Of a DNA stretch of 64,000 nt, positions 43,949-55,489 are shown piece after piece. Numbering within the stretch: the first letter of the stretch is position 1; every line of letters begins with the position of its first letter. Position numbers and translations under genes: made by a program. The stretch is from Phialophora verrucosa (lineage: Eukaryota; Ascomycota; Eurotiomycetes; Chaetothyriales; Herpotrichiellaceae), in NCBI GenBank assembly GCA_002099365.1, contig MSED01000003.1:3348001-3412000 (forward strand). Reading direction: 5' to 3'. The notes beneath the pieces were generated by a model. The model worked only from the letters and a program-made list of their open reading frames with translations, searched no databases and was not told the origin of the DNA.

Positions 43949-46909
43949 CTACATGACAATACAATCTCGATCCTCTCGTCTGCCGCCTTGCCGTCCACTC
44001 GGCCCCGTAATCGCACTCTGCGGATGCAACCTCCCGGGACTCTGATAAAAAGTCTGTGTCTCGTTATACGCGCTCATTCGTCGTCTCGGATCCCTCCGTC
44101 CAGCATTGGGCCCCGGCGGATGAGTCGGTGGCTCATAAGCCCCAGGCACCGATGCAGAATGCGTGGACACGTTGCTAACCGTGCCCGTCAGCTGAGTATT
44201 TGAATTCATCGGCGAAGGCTCCGACGAGGGATGCAACGGACTGCCCAGGGGAGGAATATACGGTCGTCCTTTGGCGGCTTCTTCGTACGCCGGCGGTGCG
44301 TCATCGGCAAGGACGTCGGCTGGGCGGTTCACGCCTGGCCGTTCTTGGGCGTGGGACGTGCGAGGAGGGATGGGTGGTCGAACTTCAGGAGGTTGATGTT
44401 GCGCCGGCTGCTGCTGGGTTGACCGGAGAGGAATGGGGATATTGCCGGCTTGCGGCCTTCTCTGTTGAGGAGTATTGGTGGCAGGGTTTCCACTCCCCCG
44501 TCTTCGATTGCGTTCCGCCCGTTGTCGCTGCTCCTCTTCTTCCTGGAGCTGCAGGGCCATGGCGAAATCGGCATCGTGTTGCTCCTGCTGTTCTTGCGGG
44601 GAGAGGGGCGTGGCGGAGGGAGGATTATTGACGGTCAGGAGTTGCGACGTTCGTCGAGCAGTCGGGTGTGTCGAAGATTCATTGCCCGGGTCATTGTGGC
44701 TGACAGGCATGAAATCGCCAGAGAAGAATTCGTTGTGCTTGCCGCTGATGTCGACCAGGCTCTCCCAGATGATCTCATCTCTGTCGGCATAACCAGCATC
44801 GGTGATCAGGGTGAACAACTGGCCATTTCCAGGATGCTTGTATATCGTGCTGAAGTGGTCGTTTCGGAACATAATGGCAAAAGCCCCAGACGGGATCGAG
44901 TCTTGAACAGCTTCCAATCCTGTCGGAGTCAGTTGGGTGGGATACGTCTTGAGGAAGTTCTTGATCGAGTTGATGTCCTGCCACATATTCTCCTCCGCGT
45001 CCGACAGACCTTGGTGTGTCAGTCTGTACTCTAATTCTTCTTCTCCGAATTGCAAGGCCTGTGCGTCTTCGTAAGTTTGGGCGGAACGTGCAAAGGCTCT
45101 CGCAGCGTCCGAACCAGGCTCTGGAAGCCAGCCATGAACTAATGGCACTTGGAAGGCACCGTACAGCTTCATGTCGGGAGTTGCCTCGAAGGTGCCCAGC
45201 CTCTGCGCCGCGCGTCTGTGGCGAGGGACACTCAACATCGACTCGTCGGCATCCATAAGATTGGGCGGTGGTGTCGACGGGGGTACAAATCTGGGGTTCG
45301 CATTCATCCCCGTTCGAAGGCGCATCAAAAAGTGATTCAGTTCATCCACATCCGGCATGACCTCCCCTACAGCTTCCAATCCTCTGGACAGCAACTCATC
45401 CATCAGAGTCTCAATGATGAGGCCAAGAGAGACTTGCTCGCGTGTACGAAGAGCTTCGTCCAATGCAGCTTGTGATTCATCCTTGGCTCCCAAGATCAGG
45501 GCATTCACCAGCGCGAGCAAGGGACAGGGACCGTTCTTGTTCTGCGTCAACATTGACGATCGTCTCAGCTTCCTCGAACTGTGATCGAACCAGTTGAAAT
45601 GCTTGATCTGGTATGTTTCATTTCGTTGCTCTATCATTTTCGCGACTTCTTCATCCGAGGGTATAGCAGTGCGAAGGATTGGTCTAGGGGGTTTGGGCGG
45701 CGGGGGCCCCTCAGGCGGAGCGAAGTATTCCGTCTCAGCATGTTGTGCCGGTCTGGTGGGCAATGGAGGTCTGTCTGCGTCGTCGTCTTCTAGCAACGAC
45801 GGCTCATCGAGCGCCACAGTCCCCGTCTGCTGTGCTGCGTTCGGGAGAGTCTCCAGCTCTTGACCGAGGGAGACGACTCCGTTTTCCTGACCTCGGTTTA
45901 GCAAATCGTCGTTGTACGTGGATACTTGCTTTTGAGAAGGCGGAAAGGGAATCGGAGAAGGAGTGGGAGCTCCCAGATTGATGTTGGATGCCCAAGGATT
46001 GTCGTTCGAGCTATGATTAGGAGAGACGGGAATTAGAGGAGGTTGTTGACTGAACGGCGATGGAGGTTCCGGCGGCACTGGAGGCGGAGGAGCTTGCGGC
46101 ATGGGAGGATGCGCTGCGTATGGTTGCCTGCCCCAAGTGTCTGCCGACGACTGAGGCGTTGACTGCGCATCGTAAGATGCCAAATCTGGGACGGCACTTC
46201 TTTCAATGCTAAGGCCTTGAAAACGTTCGCCCGGGGGTATATTGTTCCCTCGATCTGGCTCTTTGCCCTTAGCCGACGGCAACGTATCCTGACCCCAATC
46301 AGGCCCTTGCAGCTGCTCGGAAGGCCGTCTGAAGGGATTGTTGGACGCGAAACCTGGGGAAGCTGGGGGCTCAGGCCTTGACTGCGCGGGGAACAAGCCT
46401 GAACCCACGGGCTTCCTCTTGATCCCAGGCGACCTATCCTCGGCGGACTCGACATTAACCCATGGATCCTCGCTCGGTTCACCGTCTGGGAGAGCGATGT
46501 TCCCTTTCTTAGGACTCCTGCGCCCCTCCTCTTGGCCGTCGTCCGAGTCCTCCCAGAAACCCTTGGATCGGTCGCTGTCGAGAGAAGACCTGGGCGTATC
46601 CTCCTGCGAGTGGCCCGCCCGGAGGATCTGGGGGATATTGGCCAGCGATTGACCTTCAGAACCGGCCGCGGGATGCTGAAACGGACGGGCGGGACCTGCT
46701 TTCAGAACATCGGGCAGAGGGCGGTCGGATCTGAGGTCATTCTGAGGGAGATCCGACCATGGGTTCTCTGCATCTTGGAAACTGTGACCGTCCGCTGCAA
46801 GGGTCGCTGGAGGCTTGTCCGCCGAGTCGGTCCCCTGGTTGAATGTCGAAGAGAATGGATGCTGCGGCGGAGGGCTCGCGGGATAGGGTAGCGATGTTTT
46901 ACGTGTCAT
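43949..46909 (-). CDS. MINDY-1/2-type deubiquitinase with CaaX C-terminus
   Basis: A single exon of 986 residues. Residues 1 to about 430 are disordered and contain repeated Asn-Pro-Phe/Trp motifs (ENPWSDLP, NNPFRRPS, DNPWASN). The catalytic MINDY domain (old DUF544) runs from about 432 to 740. It has YQIKHFNWFDHSSRKLRRSS, the cysteine site QNKNGPCPLLALVNALIL with Cys462, and the histidine site IMFRNDHFSTIYKH with His685. It ends with YADRDEIIWESLVDI. The family trims Lys48-linked ubiquitin chains from their ends. A segment DADFAMALQLQEEEEQRQ after the domain resembles a ubiquitin-interacting helix. The protein ends in CIVM, a CaaX box that predicts farnesylation and membrane attachment. The NPF-type motifs could bind EH-domain endocytic proteins, which would fit a membrane role; this is inference. 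Confidence 0.9.
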   Translation of the reverse strand: MTRKTSLPYPASPPPQHPFSSTFNQGTDSADKPPATLAADGHSFQDAENPWSDLPQNDLRSDRPLPDVLKAGPARPFQHPAAGSEGQSLANIPQILRAGHSQEDTPRSSLDSDRSKGFWEDSDDGQEEGRRSPKKGNIALPDGEPSEDPWVNVESAEDRSPGIKRKPVGSGLFPAQSRPEPPASPGFASNNPFRRPSEQLQGPDWGQDTLPSAKGKEPDRGNNIPPGERFQGLSIERSAVPDLASYDAQSTPQSSADTWGRQPYAAHPPMPQAPPPPVPPEPPSPFSQQPPLIPVSPNHSSNDNPWASNINLGAPTPSPIPFPPSQKQVSTYNDDLLNRGQENGVVSLGQELETLPNAAQQTGTVALDEPSLLEDDDADRPPLPTRPAQHAETEYFAPPEGPPPPKPPRPILRTAIPSDEEVAKMIEQRNETYQIKHFNWFDHSSRKLRRSSMLTQNKNGPCPLLALVNALILGAKDESQAALDEALRTREQVSLGLIIETLMDELLSRGLEAVGEVMPDVDELNHFLMRLRTGMNANPRFVPPSTPPPNLMDADESMLSVPRHRRAAQRLGTFEATPDMKLYGAFQVPLVHGWLPEPGSDAARAFARSAQTYEDAQALQFGEEELEYRLTHQGLSDAEENMWQDINSIKNFLKTYPTQLTPTGLEAVQDSIPSGAFAIMFRNDHFSTIYKHPGNGQLFTLITDAGYADRDEIIWESLVDISGKHNEFFSGDFMPVSHNDPGNESSTHPTARRTSQLLTVNNPPSATPLSPQEQQEQHDADFAMALQLQEEEEQRQRAERNRRRGSGNPATNTPQQRRPQAGNIPIPLRSTQQQPAQHQPPEVRPPIPPRTSHAQERPGVNRPADVLADDAPPAYEEAAKGRPYIPPLGSPLHPSSEPSPMNSNTQLTGTVSNVSTHSASVPGAYEPPTHPPGPNAGRRDPRRRMSAYNETQTFYQSPGRLHPQSAITGPSGRQGGRREDRDCIVM

Positions 46910-47606
46910 GGTTCAGAGGGCTAATGGGCACAATTGTGGCTGCCTCAGTTTCACATGGCAGAGCCAGGCTGCACAGGTCAAGTGAGAGTAAGAGTGAGAA
47001 CAACGGCCGCATCAGACGCAGTGTCGTATATGATGGTACGAGGTCAACTCAGACCGAGGAATAGGTATGAATGCCTGTTCAAGTTTCTGTAGTGGCTTAA
47101 CGAGCGGCAGACCGCGTAAGCTTTCAATCATGTACAGCGAGCGACCCTGCGCCCTCGAATCTTGGAGGTGCAGAGGCGCCCAGCGATACAGGTGGTGACT
47201 GATTGTGAGTGACGTACGGGGTACAGTACCAATCAATGCCTGTGCCACATCCTGTGGCGGTGCGTCTCATCCCCCCATCTGCTCGTACCGACGAGTTAAC
47301 TATTAGGCAGCACAATTATGTTCAGGCCGTCTGACGAGGGAAGGGAGCGTTCCTTTCGCCAACTGACGCACGAACACCTCAATATTGACGGCCGATCGTC
47401 TTTCTACGCCCTCATGAGCCTACGCGGTGCTGACAACAGCGGAATTCCTCATCTCATTGATACAGATTGCTTCGTGAGGCGCCGCATCCACCCCCGGCCC
47501 AGCTACTCATACACCCTGATCGTCAAACAATGCGCACGAGAAGCCCATGATATGCACCTGACCGCCCACCGCTTTCTTGATACCGCCGACGTGCGGAAAC
47601 CTATTC
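46910..47606. other. intergenic, about 700 bp
   Basis: Promoter of the minus-strand MINDY gene and terminator of the minus-strand Snt1-like gene. A 184-codon plus frame (47318-47872) overlaps the Snt1-like 3' end and is judged a shadow because it lacks any motif. Confidence 0.45.
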
Positions 47607-50600
47607 CTAACCCCGTCCATCGCGTCTTGCGTCTCCCTGACTTTGGTTGCGGAAATGCCCTGGATGCCCACCTGGGTGGAGCTGCGAGTGATGAGGGTGA
47701 TGCAAACTCGGATGGAGAGAAGGCCCGCTTGGCTGCTGTTGGTGTGCAAGTCCATGCTGCAGCGGGTGTTGGAGCCCAGACGACCCTCCCGGGCCAACCG
47801 GGCCATGACCAGCAAATTGCGAATGAGAGTGTGAGAGGGTGTGGGCATGACTATGTGGATGGGGCGGTGTGAAAGTTCGAGGGATCTCTCGCTGGGCAAA
47901 AGCCATGTGACTCTGGTTTGCCGTAGCACCTAACTGGTTCTGCCGAGAGACGGGCGTCGTATGTTGATCAATACCATAAACATCGCGCCTCATGTGCTGT
48001 TGGTGCTCCCGTTCCCGTTCCCGGTCCCGCTCACGTTCCCGCTGCACCGCTGCGTCCACCTCCCGCTGTCTCTGAAGATGTCGTTCGTGCTCTCGCTGCT
48101 GCTCTTGCTGCTTTTGTTGAGTTTGCTGGGCCATGTGCTGTTGAATGGTCAGCCGGGGTGGGAAATCAAGCGAAGGAGGTCGATGGTGTAGGCTCGACAC
48201 TGGAGTTGAGCCTGCCGATTGTGGATGCCCTGGCGGAGCAGACGGGTTACCGAGGGACGAAGACGGGTTGCTTTGTTGCGAACCTGGATACCCGAGAGAC
48301 GGAACCCGTGAATGTTGCGACGAGCTGGACGCGGTACGCATCGGGGGTACAGGTTGTGTCGGCTGCTGAGGTGGCGGAGAAGGCACATGAGGCATCTGAT
48401 TCACTTGGCCTAGCAGACCCCTGCGATGGTCCATTCCAAGTCGCTCCAGGCTTCGAGGTGTATCAACCCGCATAGCATGGAAAGAGGGAGGCTGCGAACC
48501 TGGAGGCGCAACGGAATACTGAGAGGGAGCGGGCGAGTGGCGGTGATTCCGTTGTTCCGCAGGAGCTCCCTGGGTTCGTGGATCGAAACGGTCCATCCAC
48601 GCCTCATTGCTCGGCGCGGTCACGGGGGGCGTGGAAAACGCACTCGGAAAGTCGGCGGATGTCTGCTGCATACCGCTCGCTGACAGCACGTTGCCATGCC
48701 CATAGGGCCCTCGTATTGTGCGATTGAGCAATTGATCTTCAGGATGGAGCTGGCTCCTTGGCTGCTGTAACGGATTCTGAGTTGAAGAAATGGGTGCGAT
48801 TTGCGGAGAGAGCATCGAGGTCCGCTTTGGCGTCTCGAGTGATGGTCGCTTCGGTGGTGGAGCTGGTGGATCATCGTTGAGGAGACCGAACACATTGGAC
48901 CGCTTGACAGGAGGCTTCGGAGGTTCTGGTGGAGGAGCTGCAACGCTCGGTTGGGGAATTTCGTTCCTCGGGGCCTGAGACGCCGGCATTGGTGTCGTCG
49001 ATGGTGCAGGGGAACCAATCATGGCGCTTCCAAAGATTGGGCGTTGACCTTCAAGGCGACGTAGTGAAGACAGGTCTTGACCCGGCTCCAGGGCGGAATG
49101 ACTCGGGTTTACCAGGCTATTGTTTCGACTATGACTAGTGGGCAACGCGCCCGGTTGGGGATACCTGTCTGCTTGAGAATGAAGTGCTTGGATAAGGGGT
49201 GTTGCCGGCGCCTGAGTTCGTTGCAGGGTCTGTATCAGAGGTTCGCGCGGGCCGAGCAGGCTTTGCCCTAAGGGGGGTATCGTAGGCGGTTGAGTCACAT
49301 CATTGCGAGGTAGTTCCGGCGGTCTTTGCGCCAGAATCTGAGGCGAACTCTCCTGTACATGTGGTCGGAAATTTTGACGTGCATTCTGTAAACCAACATC
49401 GTCCTGGAAGAAGCCAGCTTTAGGCCCATGCGGCTTCTGCCCAAATACAGGTATCCGGTCGTTCGTTATACGGGGGAGCTCTTCTGTCTTTGCAACAATC
49501 GGACCGGGCAGAGGCGTGTCGCGAGGCGTGTCGCGAGGCGTGTCTCGAATAACCGTTCGAGGCTTTGCCACAATGTCACCTGCGGGGTTTCTTTCGAGAA
49601 TGCTTTGCGGAAACTCGTCTATGACGCTCGGTTTCATTACCGAAAGCATCGCATCACCGTCGACACTCATCAGATCTTGTTGCATGGGAGGCCGGGCGGC
49701 TGGCGCTAGCGACGGCGTTGTATCGTAGCGGCGCTTAGCAGGAGCAATTGGACTTGGTGGTTGCGGTATGATTTCCCCAGCCATACGCCTCTGGTCACCC
49801 ACCTGAGCCATTCTCTCGAACTCATCTTTCCCGTCGTTGATTTGCCGTGAGTAGTAATTCTTAATCTGCACCGTGTTAGGCCACGAAAGCGACTCACATT
49901 AGGGGGCACTCACCATAGTCACGCTCTTCGTCTTCATGAAGTCTGCAATTGCCACGAAATCGTGACCAAAATACGCCAAGAGCTCGGGAAATTTGTGCTG
50001 CTCGGGGACTGACCAATAACTGGTCACTGCTGATGTGGTTGCGGCTTGGGACAACGCAGGTATCAAAGGCATGTCTGATACGGAATGCTGTGGTAAAGCC
50101 GCGTCGATGATACGCTGTGGCTGTGGGGCTGCTGGTCCGTCGACTCTCGTGGGCACGGTGTCGCCTGCGCGAAGCGCTGTTCGTCCTCGCTCGGCCTTAG
50201 CAGCTGCTAGAAGTTTGCCAGGCGAAGCCTCAGCTGCGCCGAGGACCGGGGCCTGGTGTTGTTCGGCCTGTATCTGCGCTTTCGTCTTGCGGGGTTTTGT
50301 GCCGCTGCCTGTCTTCCGGGCCCTGCTTGTCTTGGTTGCAGTGGCGTCTGGGTTTGATAAGGCCGCTGTGAGCTTCTTTGATTGAGGTACGGGAGTCGAC
50401 GGGTCAGCTTCACTGGGCGCATCTCCAAATGTTGGGGCCGCTGCTCGCCTAGGTCGACCACTGTCCGTGACCGCGAGAGGTGTGCCGTCTGTGTCATCGC
50501 CACGCTGGAGCTCTGACAACAAGGCAGTTGACCGAGGTTTAGTCGCAGCTTTTCCTCGGCCACGCCGCTTGGGCTGTGATCGTTTGAAGATCTCCTTGTA

Positions 50601-53504
50601 TCGAGTGTGATCCTTTGTCAAGTAATAGTGGGCAATGCAGTCCTGGTACGTTCTTCCCGGAATGGACTCGGCAATCTTACTCCACTTCTTGGGATTTTGA
50701 CAGTAAGCTGTGATGAAGAGTTCTTGTTCCTGGTCCGTAAAATCGTCCACTGGCGGCCAGTAAGCAAACTTATGCTTTACCAGATCATACGGAATGAGGT
50801 TGTTAGTGTCCTCAAACTGGGACAGTTCAATTTCTGTTGCGGTCAGCATTGGAGGTATTACCGCCTCCGTATCGTAGTTCGGCAAGGAGGAGGCCGCGGC
50901 CTCTCTTTCTCTCCGCTCCTCCTCTTCCTTGGCCGACTGCTTGGACAGTAAAAGAGCGACTTCGAGATCGGCCTCGGTCGTGTTCCGCGCCCCCCTGGTA
51001 CGCTCGTGTGTCAGTGACGGTGTAACCGACGGTGCGGCCGAAGGCGCAGGAGAGGCCGGTGCAGGACTGGCTTGCTGCTCGCGTCTCTCTTGTTCTATTT
51101 GATTGATTTCTTGCTTCCATAAGGAGTATTTGAGCTTGAATTCTGCATGCTTTTCTTCAAGGTCAGCCCGCAAGTCCCATGCTTCGCGCTCGAACTCCTG
51201 CTGGAGGAGAATTGCAACTGCTTCATGTTCGACTTCATTGTCGGATTCCTCAAACACGACCCTCTCAGGAGGCCCTGGTTTGAGATACGGTAAACTTTCG
51301 ATCGGGGGAGTCGGTATCGGGTTTACTGGCGTCTCCTTGAGAGGCCGTCTCCACATATCTGGCAGCTGCTGTTCCTCCTCTGGTGTTGCCGCCCTGGGCG
51401 CTTCATCTGGTGACGGCAATTCCGTTGGGACTGAGACGGCGGTAGCTATCCCCTCTTTCCCAGCCTCAATTTCAAGCTTGACAGGTCTCGGTGCTGTCTC
51501 TCGCAAGACCATCTCAAGGAACTGCAATTTAACCAACAACGCCACAGACATCGGGTCTTCGAGCAAAGGGGGCGGTTTTCGAGCCTCGAGCAGTTCCATC
51601 TCCCGCTTATGTGTCGCCTCAGATTCAGCGAAATATTCTTCGTCGAACGAGTCATCCTCAACTTCGTCTTCATCAGCGCTCGATGCAGATGCTGACATAT
51701 CAACATCTCTAGAAGGCTGCATGTCCTCTACGGGCTTCCTAGGCGGTAAGAGTGTCATTTTCGCCTCCTGAAGTCTGGGACTCGTCGCTGTCATCGCCTT
51801 GGGTCCGGACGGCGCCGTCAGCACAGGACTACCAAAAGCATGCAGTGTGCGCGGTTTCTGTGATTGAGCCGCGAATGCACTTTGCTGTCTAGGACCAGTA
51901 GGGATGAAGCCTGGTCGGTCGTTGGGAGAGATCCAGGCCTTCGGAGCTGTGTTTAAAGGAGGTCTACCCACTTCTCGGTCAAGACGAGGTCCAGTGGGAA
52001 TGACTGGTGCGGGCCTGTCTACTCCAAACGGCTTCGAAGCAGGTTCCCTTGGCGCAGAAGGAGGTGGAGCCGATCCGACCGGTTCAATCGAAGACATTCT
52101 CTGTTTGTATGGTGGTGCATTGCCTAGACGTGGGCCGGAAGGGATATTCGGGGGCAGAGAACGCTCGACGGCTTGGGGAGCAGATGGTTTTTGTTCGGGA
52201 AAGGGCTCTTCTTTTTTGGGATGAACCTCTGATGATTGAAGGCTCGTACTCGGTGTAAGACTGGGGCGGGTCGGCCGTGAGGCAGGCTCAGAGCGTGCCC
52301 AGCTGTCCTGATGCAGAGGCGGCTTGCCAGCTTGACCAAGATTCGTCGGCCCAGTATTAGCTCTTCCAGCTTTGGGCCCACTAGGCGGCTGGAACGTGGT
52401 CGACGAGGGCGTCGGCGGGTCAGGCTTGGAAGGCTGTTGCTTGGTAATTGCAGGCTTCTCGGCGGCAGGTGTGGTGACAGGCGGCAAAGATGGGGGAGGT
52501 CCATAGTCAAGACCGACAGCGACAGGAGGCTGCTGCGAAGACTGAGGTGGATCCCGGCGAGAAGAGTCCAATCTTGAAGCCGCAAAGTAGTCGGCCGCTT
52601 CAACGTCACGTCGGCCATCCCGCACGGCGCCGGTCTGAGTGGGCACAAGTGGCGGTCGTCTCCCAGCATCAGGTTCGAGCTTTCCAGTTCGGTCAGTAAC
52701 GGTGGCCGAAGGAGTGACGGCCGAAGTGCCCGTACTCAGGATTGCGGCTCTGGCAGGCGATGGCTCTCTTTGCCAGACGTCGTGCTCTCGCGGGTCCCGA
52801 CCCCTAACTTCGCGCTCTCTGCTACGGTCATAATCACGCCGGTCATAGCCCCCAGAGCGATCTGCATCGCCAAGTGGAGGGCGGCCCCGGTCAAAGTCAC
52901 GGTCGCGCCAGCTGTCTCGTGAACGGCTTCGCGGATGAAAGAGATCCCGCTCGCGCTCTCCTGCAAATGAGCTTCTACCTCTGCCTCTGTCCCAATCGCC
53001 CCTTCCCCTGCCTCGACTAATTCCTCCCCGGCCAGCGGGGCCATAGTAGGACGATGCAGAGTCAGGCACACGAGAGAAAGTGGAGGGAAGTGATTCCCGC
53101 GAGTCCCGCCTCGAACGAACGGGCGAAGCTGAACGTTCTCTGCCCACATAAGATCGATTGTCCCGGGTAGGGGCTACAGGTCGATCAGCGGGAGGAAAGT
53201 CGCGGTCGCGCCGAGGCCATTCAGCACGGTCGTCATCTCGTCCGCGGTACGACTGTGGAGCAGGGCGTGTATCTCGTTCCCGGTCCCAATCTCGATCCCT
53301 GGGATCGCTGGGACGAGGGGCGAACGCACCGCCACGACCACGGGGAGTGGAATTGAAGGGGAAATTACCGCCGCCTCGAAAATCGGCCTTGGGGCCCCGG
53401 GGAGGATCTCTCTGAGACGAGGGGGGGAAATTCGTTGATAAGGGGCGTCGGTCGTATCGCGGTGGTGAGCGTTCTCTTGCCGGCGGCGGGTACCTGGAAG
53501 ACAT
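47607..53504 (-). CDS. snt1: Snt1/NCoR-like SANT-domain corepressor (Set3 complex)
   Basis: Two exons, 53504-49914 and 49865-47607, with a 48-bp intron (GTGAGT donor), encode about 1949 residues. The first 300 residues are Arg/Asp/Gly-rich with many RDRDWDR-type repeats. Helical charged segments near 750-880 include EFEREAWDLRADLEEKHAEF. SANT domain 1 lies near 918-975 (WPPVDDFTDQEQELFITAYC, CIAHYYLTKDHTRYKEIF). SANT domain 2 lies near 1165-1205 and is split by the intron (WSVPEQHKFPELLAYFGHDF, then KNYYSRQ). Two SANT domains in a very large disordered protein match Snt1, the scaffold of the Set3 histone-deacetylase complex and relative of NCoR/SMRT. The C-terminal half is Pro/Gln/His-rich. 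Splicing is supported because the SANT helix IADFMKTKSVTM continues directly into IKNYYSRQ. Confidence 0.82.
49512..49547. repeat. 12-bp tandem repeat, three copies, in the Snt1-like gene
   Basis: Three consecutive near-identical 12-base units (aggcgtgtcgcg, the last with one change) encode a repeated Arg-Asp-Thr-Pro on the minus strand within a disordered region. Likely a length-variable site. Confidence 0.7.
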
Positions 53505-54214
53505 GAGAGAGTCAGGTGACGAAGAACATCACGTGACGAGAGGAGTGGTTTCGGTCAGTCGCGGGTCTCCGCCCCCGAGCACAAGACCCAGCGTGTGCAC
53601 GGGGAGCTGAAAATTGGCCGGGTTTGTTGCCGCTGTGCGCCTGGGTCTCAGTCGGTCGTTGCGTGGGACTCTGCTGGAGGGAATGAATCGGGTCCGATGG
53701 CCGGCAGTGCGCGATCTTCAAGGCGCGAACGCGTGGTCAAGTGCGCGGTAAACGAGGTTGATGAGAAGAGGTGCAAGGAGGAAGAAAAGAGACGTGGATG
53801 GGTCAGACACAAGAGAACAGCCCAGGCGCTTGTCGCTCCTGCAGCTTCAATCTTAGCCGCAGATCCGTCCCCGTGCAGCGGGCCATTGCGTCAGCTGCGG
53901 TTATTTGCCGAGCTGGGCGCTGTCATTACAAACACAGTGTGCGGGGATGCTGCTGCGACAAATCTGAGCATTCAATTGAAATGACGTTTTGTTACAGCAG
54001 GGACAGGCTCCGTGGCCGCCCACGCGATTACCAAAGTCTGTTCGATGGGGGCACCTGATAGGCCACCAAGGCTTAGCGAATAATCAATCACCTGCATGCA
54101 GAATCAAGCGTCCCAGTCCCACGGTTCTGCTGAGTTTTATATCTTCGTGATATACCCAGCAGTGGCGTCCTCTACGCAACCATCATCGACGCCGATACCT
54201 TTTACAAATACGAA
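53505..54214. other. intergenic, about 710 bp, divergent promoter region
   Basis: Separates the Snt1-like gene (minus) from the deoxyhypusine synthase gene (plus), so it should contain both promoters. The 129-codon plus frame here shows no family features. Confidence 0.45.
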
Positions 54215-55489
54215 ATGGGTTCTGCGCCGCCTACAAAGGCCACTGATGCTGTCCTGGTCTCCTCGGAGCCCATCCCGGATGGCGTCTTACAGGTTAAGGG
54301 TATCGATTGGGCGGCTCTGCCCGACGAGCAACGCGCCATCATCTCCAATTTCGTCGACCAGCTCACCGGCCAGGGCTTCCAGTCAAGCTCGATTGGCGAC
54401 GCCATTCGGATCATAAATGAAATGGTCGGTCACTCCTACATGCGCCTACACGAAGCAGTCCTGACTGCTTTCAGAGATCCTGGAGAGACCCCGAAACCGG
54501 TGACAAAACAACAATCTTCCTCGGGTATACCTCCAATATGATATCTTCGGGTTTGCGCGAAACGTTCCGCTATCTGGTCCAGCACCGCCACGTGTCTGCC
54601 ATCGTCACTACCGCCGGCGGTGTTGAAGAGGATTTCATCAAGTGTCTGGCTCCCACTTATGTGGGATCGTTTTCCGCCTCCGGGGCTGCATTGCGTGCGA
54701 AGGGGCTGAATCGTATCGGCAACCTGGTGGTGCCTAACAACAACTACTGCTCCTTTGAGGATTGGGTGATTCCACTTCTGGACAAGATGCTGGTCGAACA
54801 AGAAGAGGCGTTTGCGAAGTCCGGGGAACGGTTTATGTGGACACCCAGCAAAATCATCCATCGACTTGGTAAAGAGATCAACGACGAATCATCCGTGTAC
54901 TACTGGGCATACAAGAATGATATTCCCGTGTTCTGTCCGGCTTTGACAGATGGCAGCCTGGGCGACATGATCTACTTCCATTCGTTCAAAGCTTCTCCAT
55001 TGCAGCTCGGGATCGATATTGCCCAAGACATTCGAAAAATAAATACCATCGCTGTCCGGGCGAAACGAGCCGGAATGATCATTTTGGGTGGTGGTGTGGT
55101 CAAGCATCACATTGCCAATGCTTGTTTGATGCGTAATGGCGCCGAAAGTGCCGTCTATGTCAACACGGCGCAAGAGTTCGATGGGAGCGATGCTGGTGCC
55201 AGGCCAGATGAGGCAGTAAGTTGGGGCAAGTATGTCACCCAGAAGTCTCTTGATTCCTGCAAGAATCTAAGCTTGCTGACAATAACCTAGGATCAAATCC
55301 GATGGCGACAGCGTAAAGGTACGAAGAGTACCCATGCGATGGATGCATAAATACTGACCTGATGATGCATAGGTGTATGTCGAGGCTACAATTGCCTTCC
55401 CTCTCATCGTAGCTGGAACATTTGCAAAGCCAAGCAGAAGCCATGATGATAACTCGGCTACGGCGCCCGCTGCGTTGGCAGCTATTTAA
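54215..55489 (+). CDS. deoxyhypusine synthase
   Basis: Exons 54215-54424, 54475-55229, 55291-55318 and 55373-55489 encode 369 residues, the usual length. The enzyme moves the aminobutyl group of spermidine to a lysine of eIF5A, the first step of hypusine formation, using NAD. Marks are RSWRDPETGDKTTIFLGYTS, SAIVTTAGGVEEDFIKCLAP, RIGNLVVPNNNYCSFEDW, IPVFCPALTDGSLGDMIYFH, ILGGGVVKHHIANACLMRNG and VYVNTAQEFDGSDAGARPDE. The active-site lysine lies in VSWGK (Lys322, equivalent to human Lys329), and its codon is split by intron 2 (AA|G). Intron 2 was placed at GTATGT and not at the earlier GTAAGT, because only that choice restores VSWGKIKSDGDSVK. The protein is cytosolic and is known to act as a homotetramer. 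Confidence 0.95.

Noticed and set aside
47318..47872. 184-codon plus-strand frame
   Set aside because: Overlaps the 3' end of the Snt1-like gene and shows no motif; the minus-strand gene explains the sequence better.
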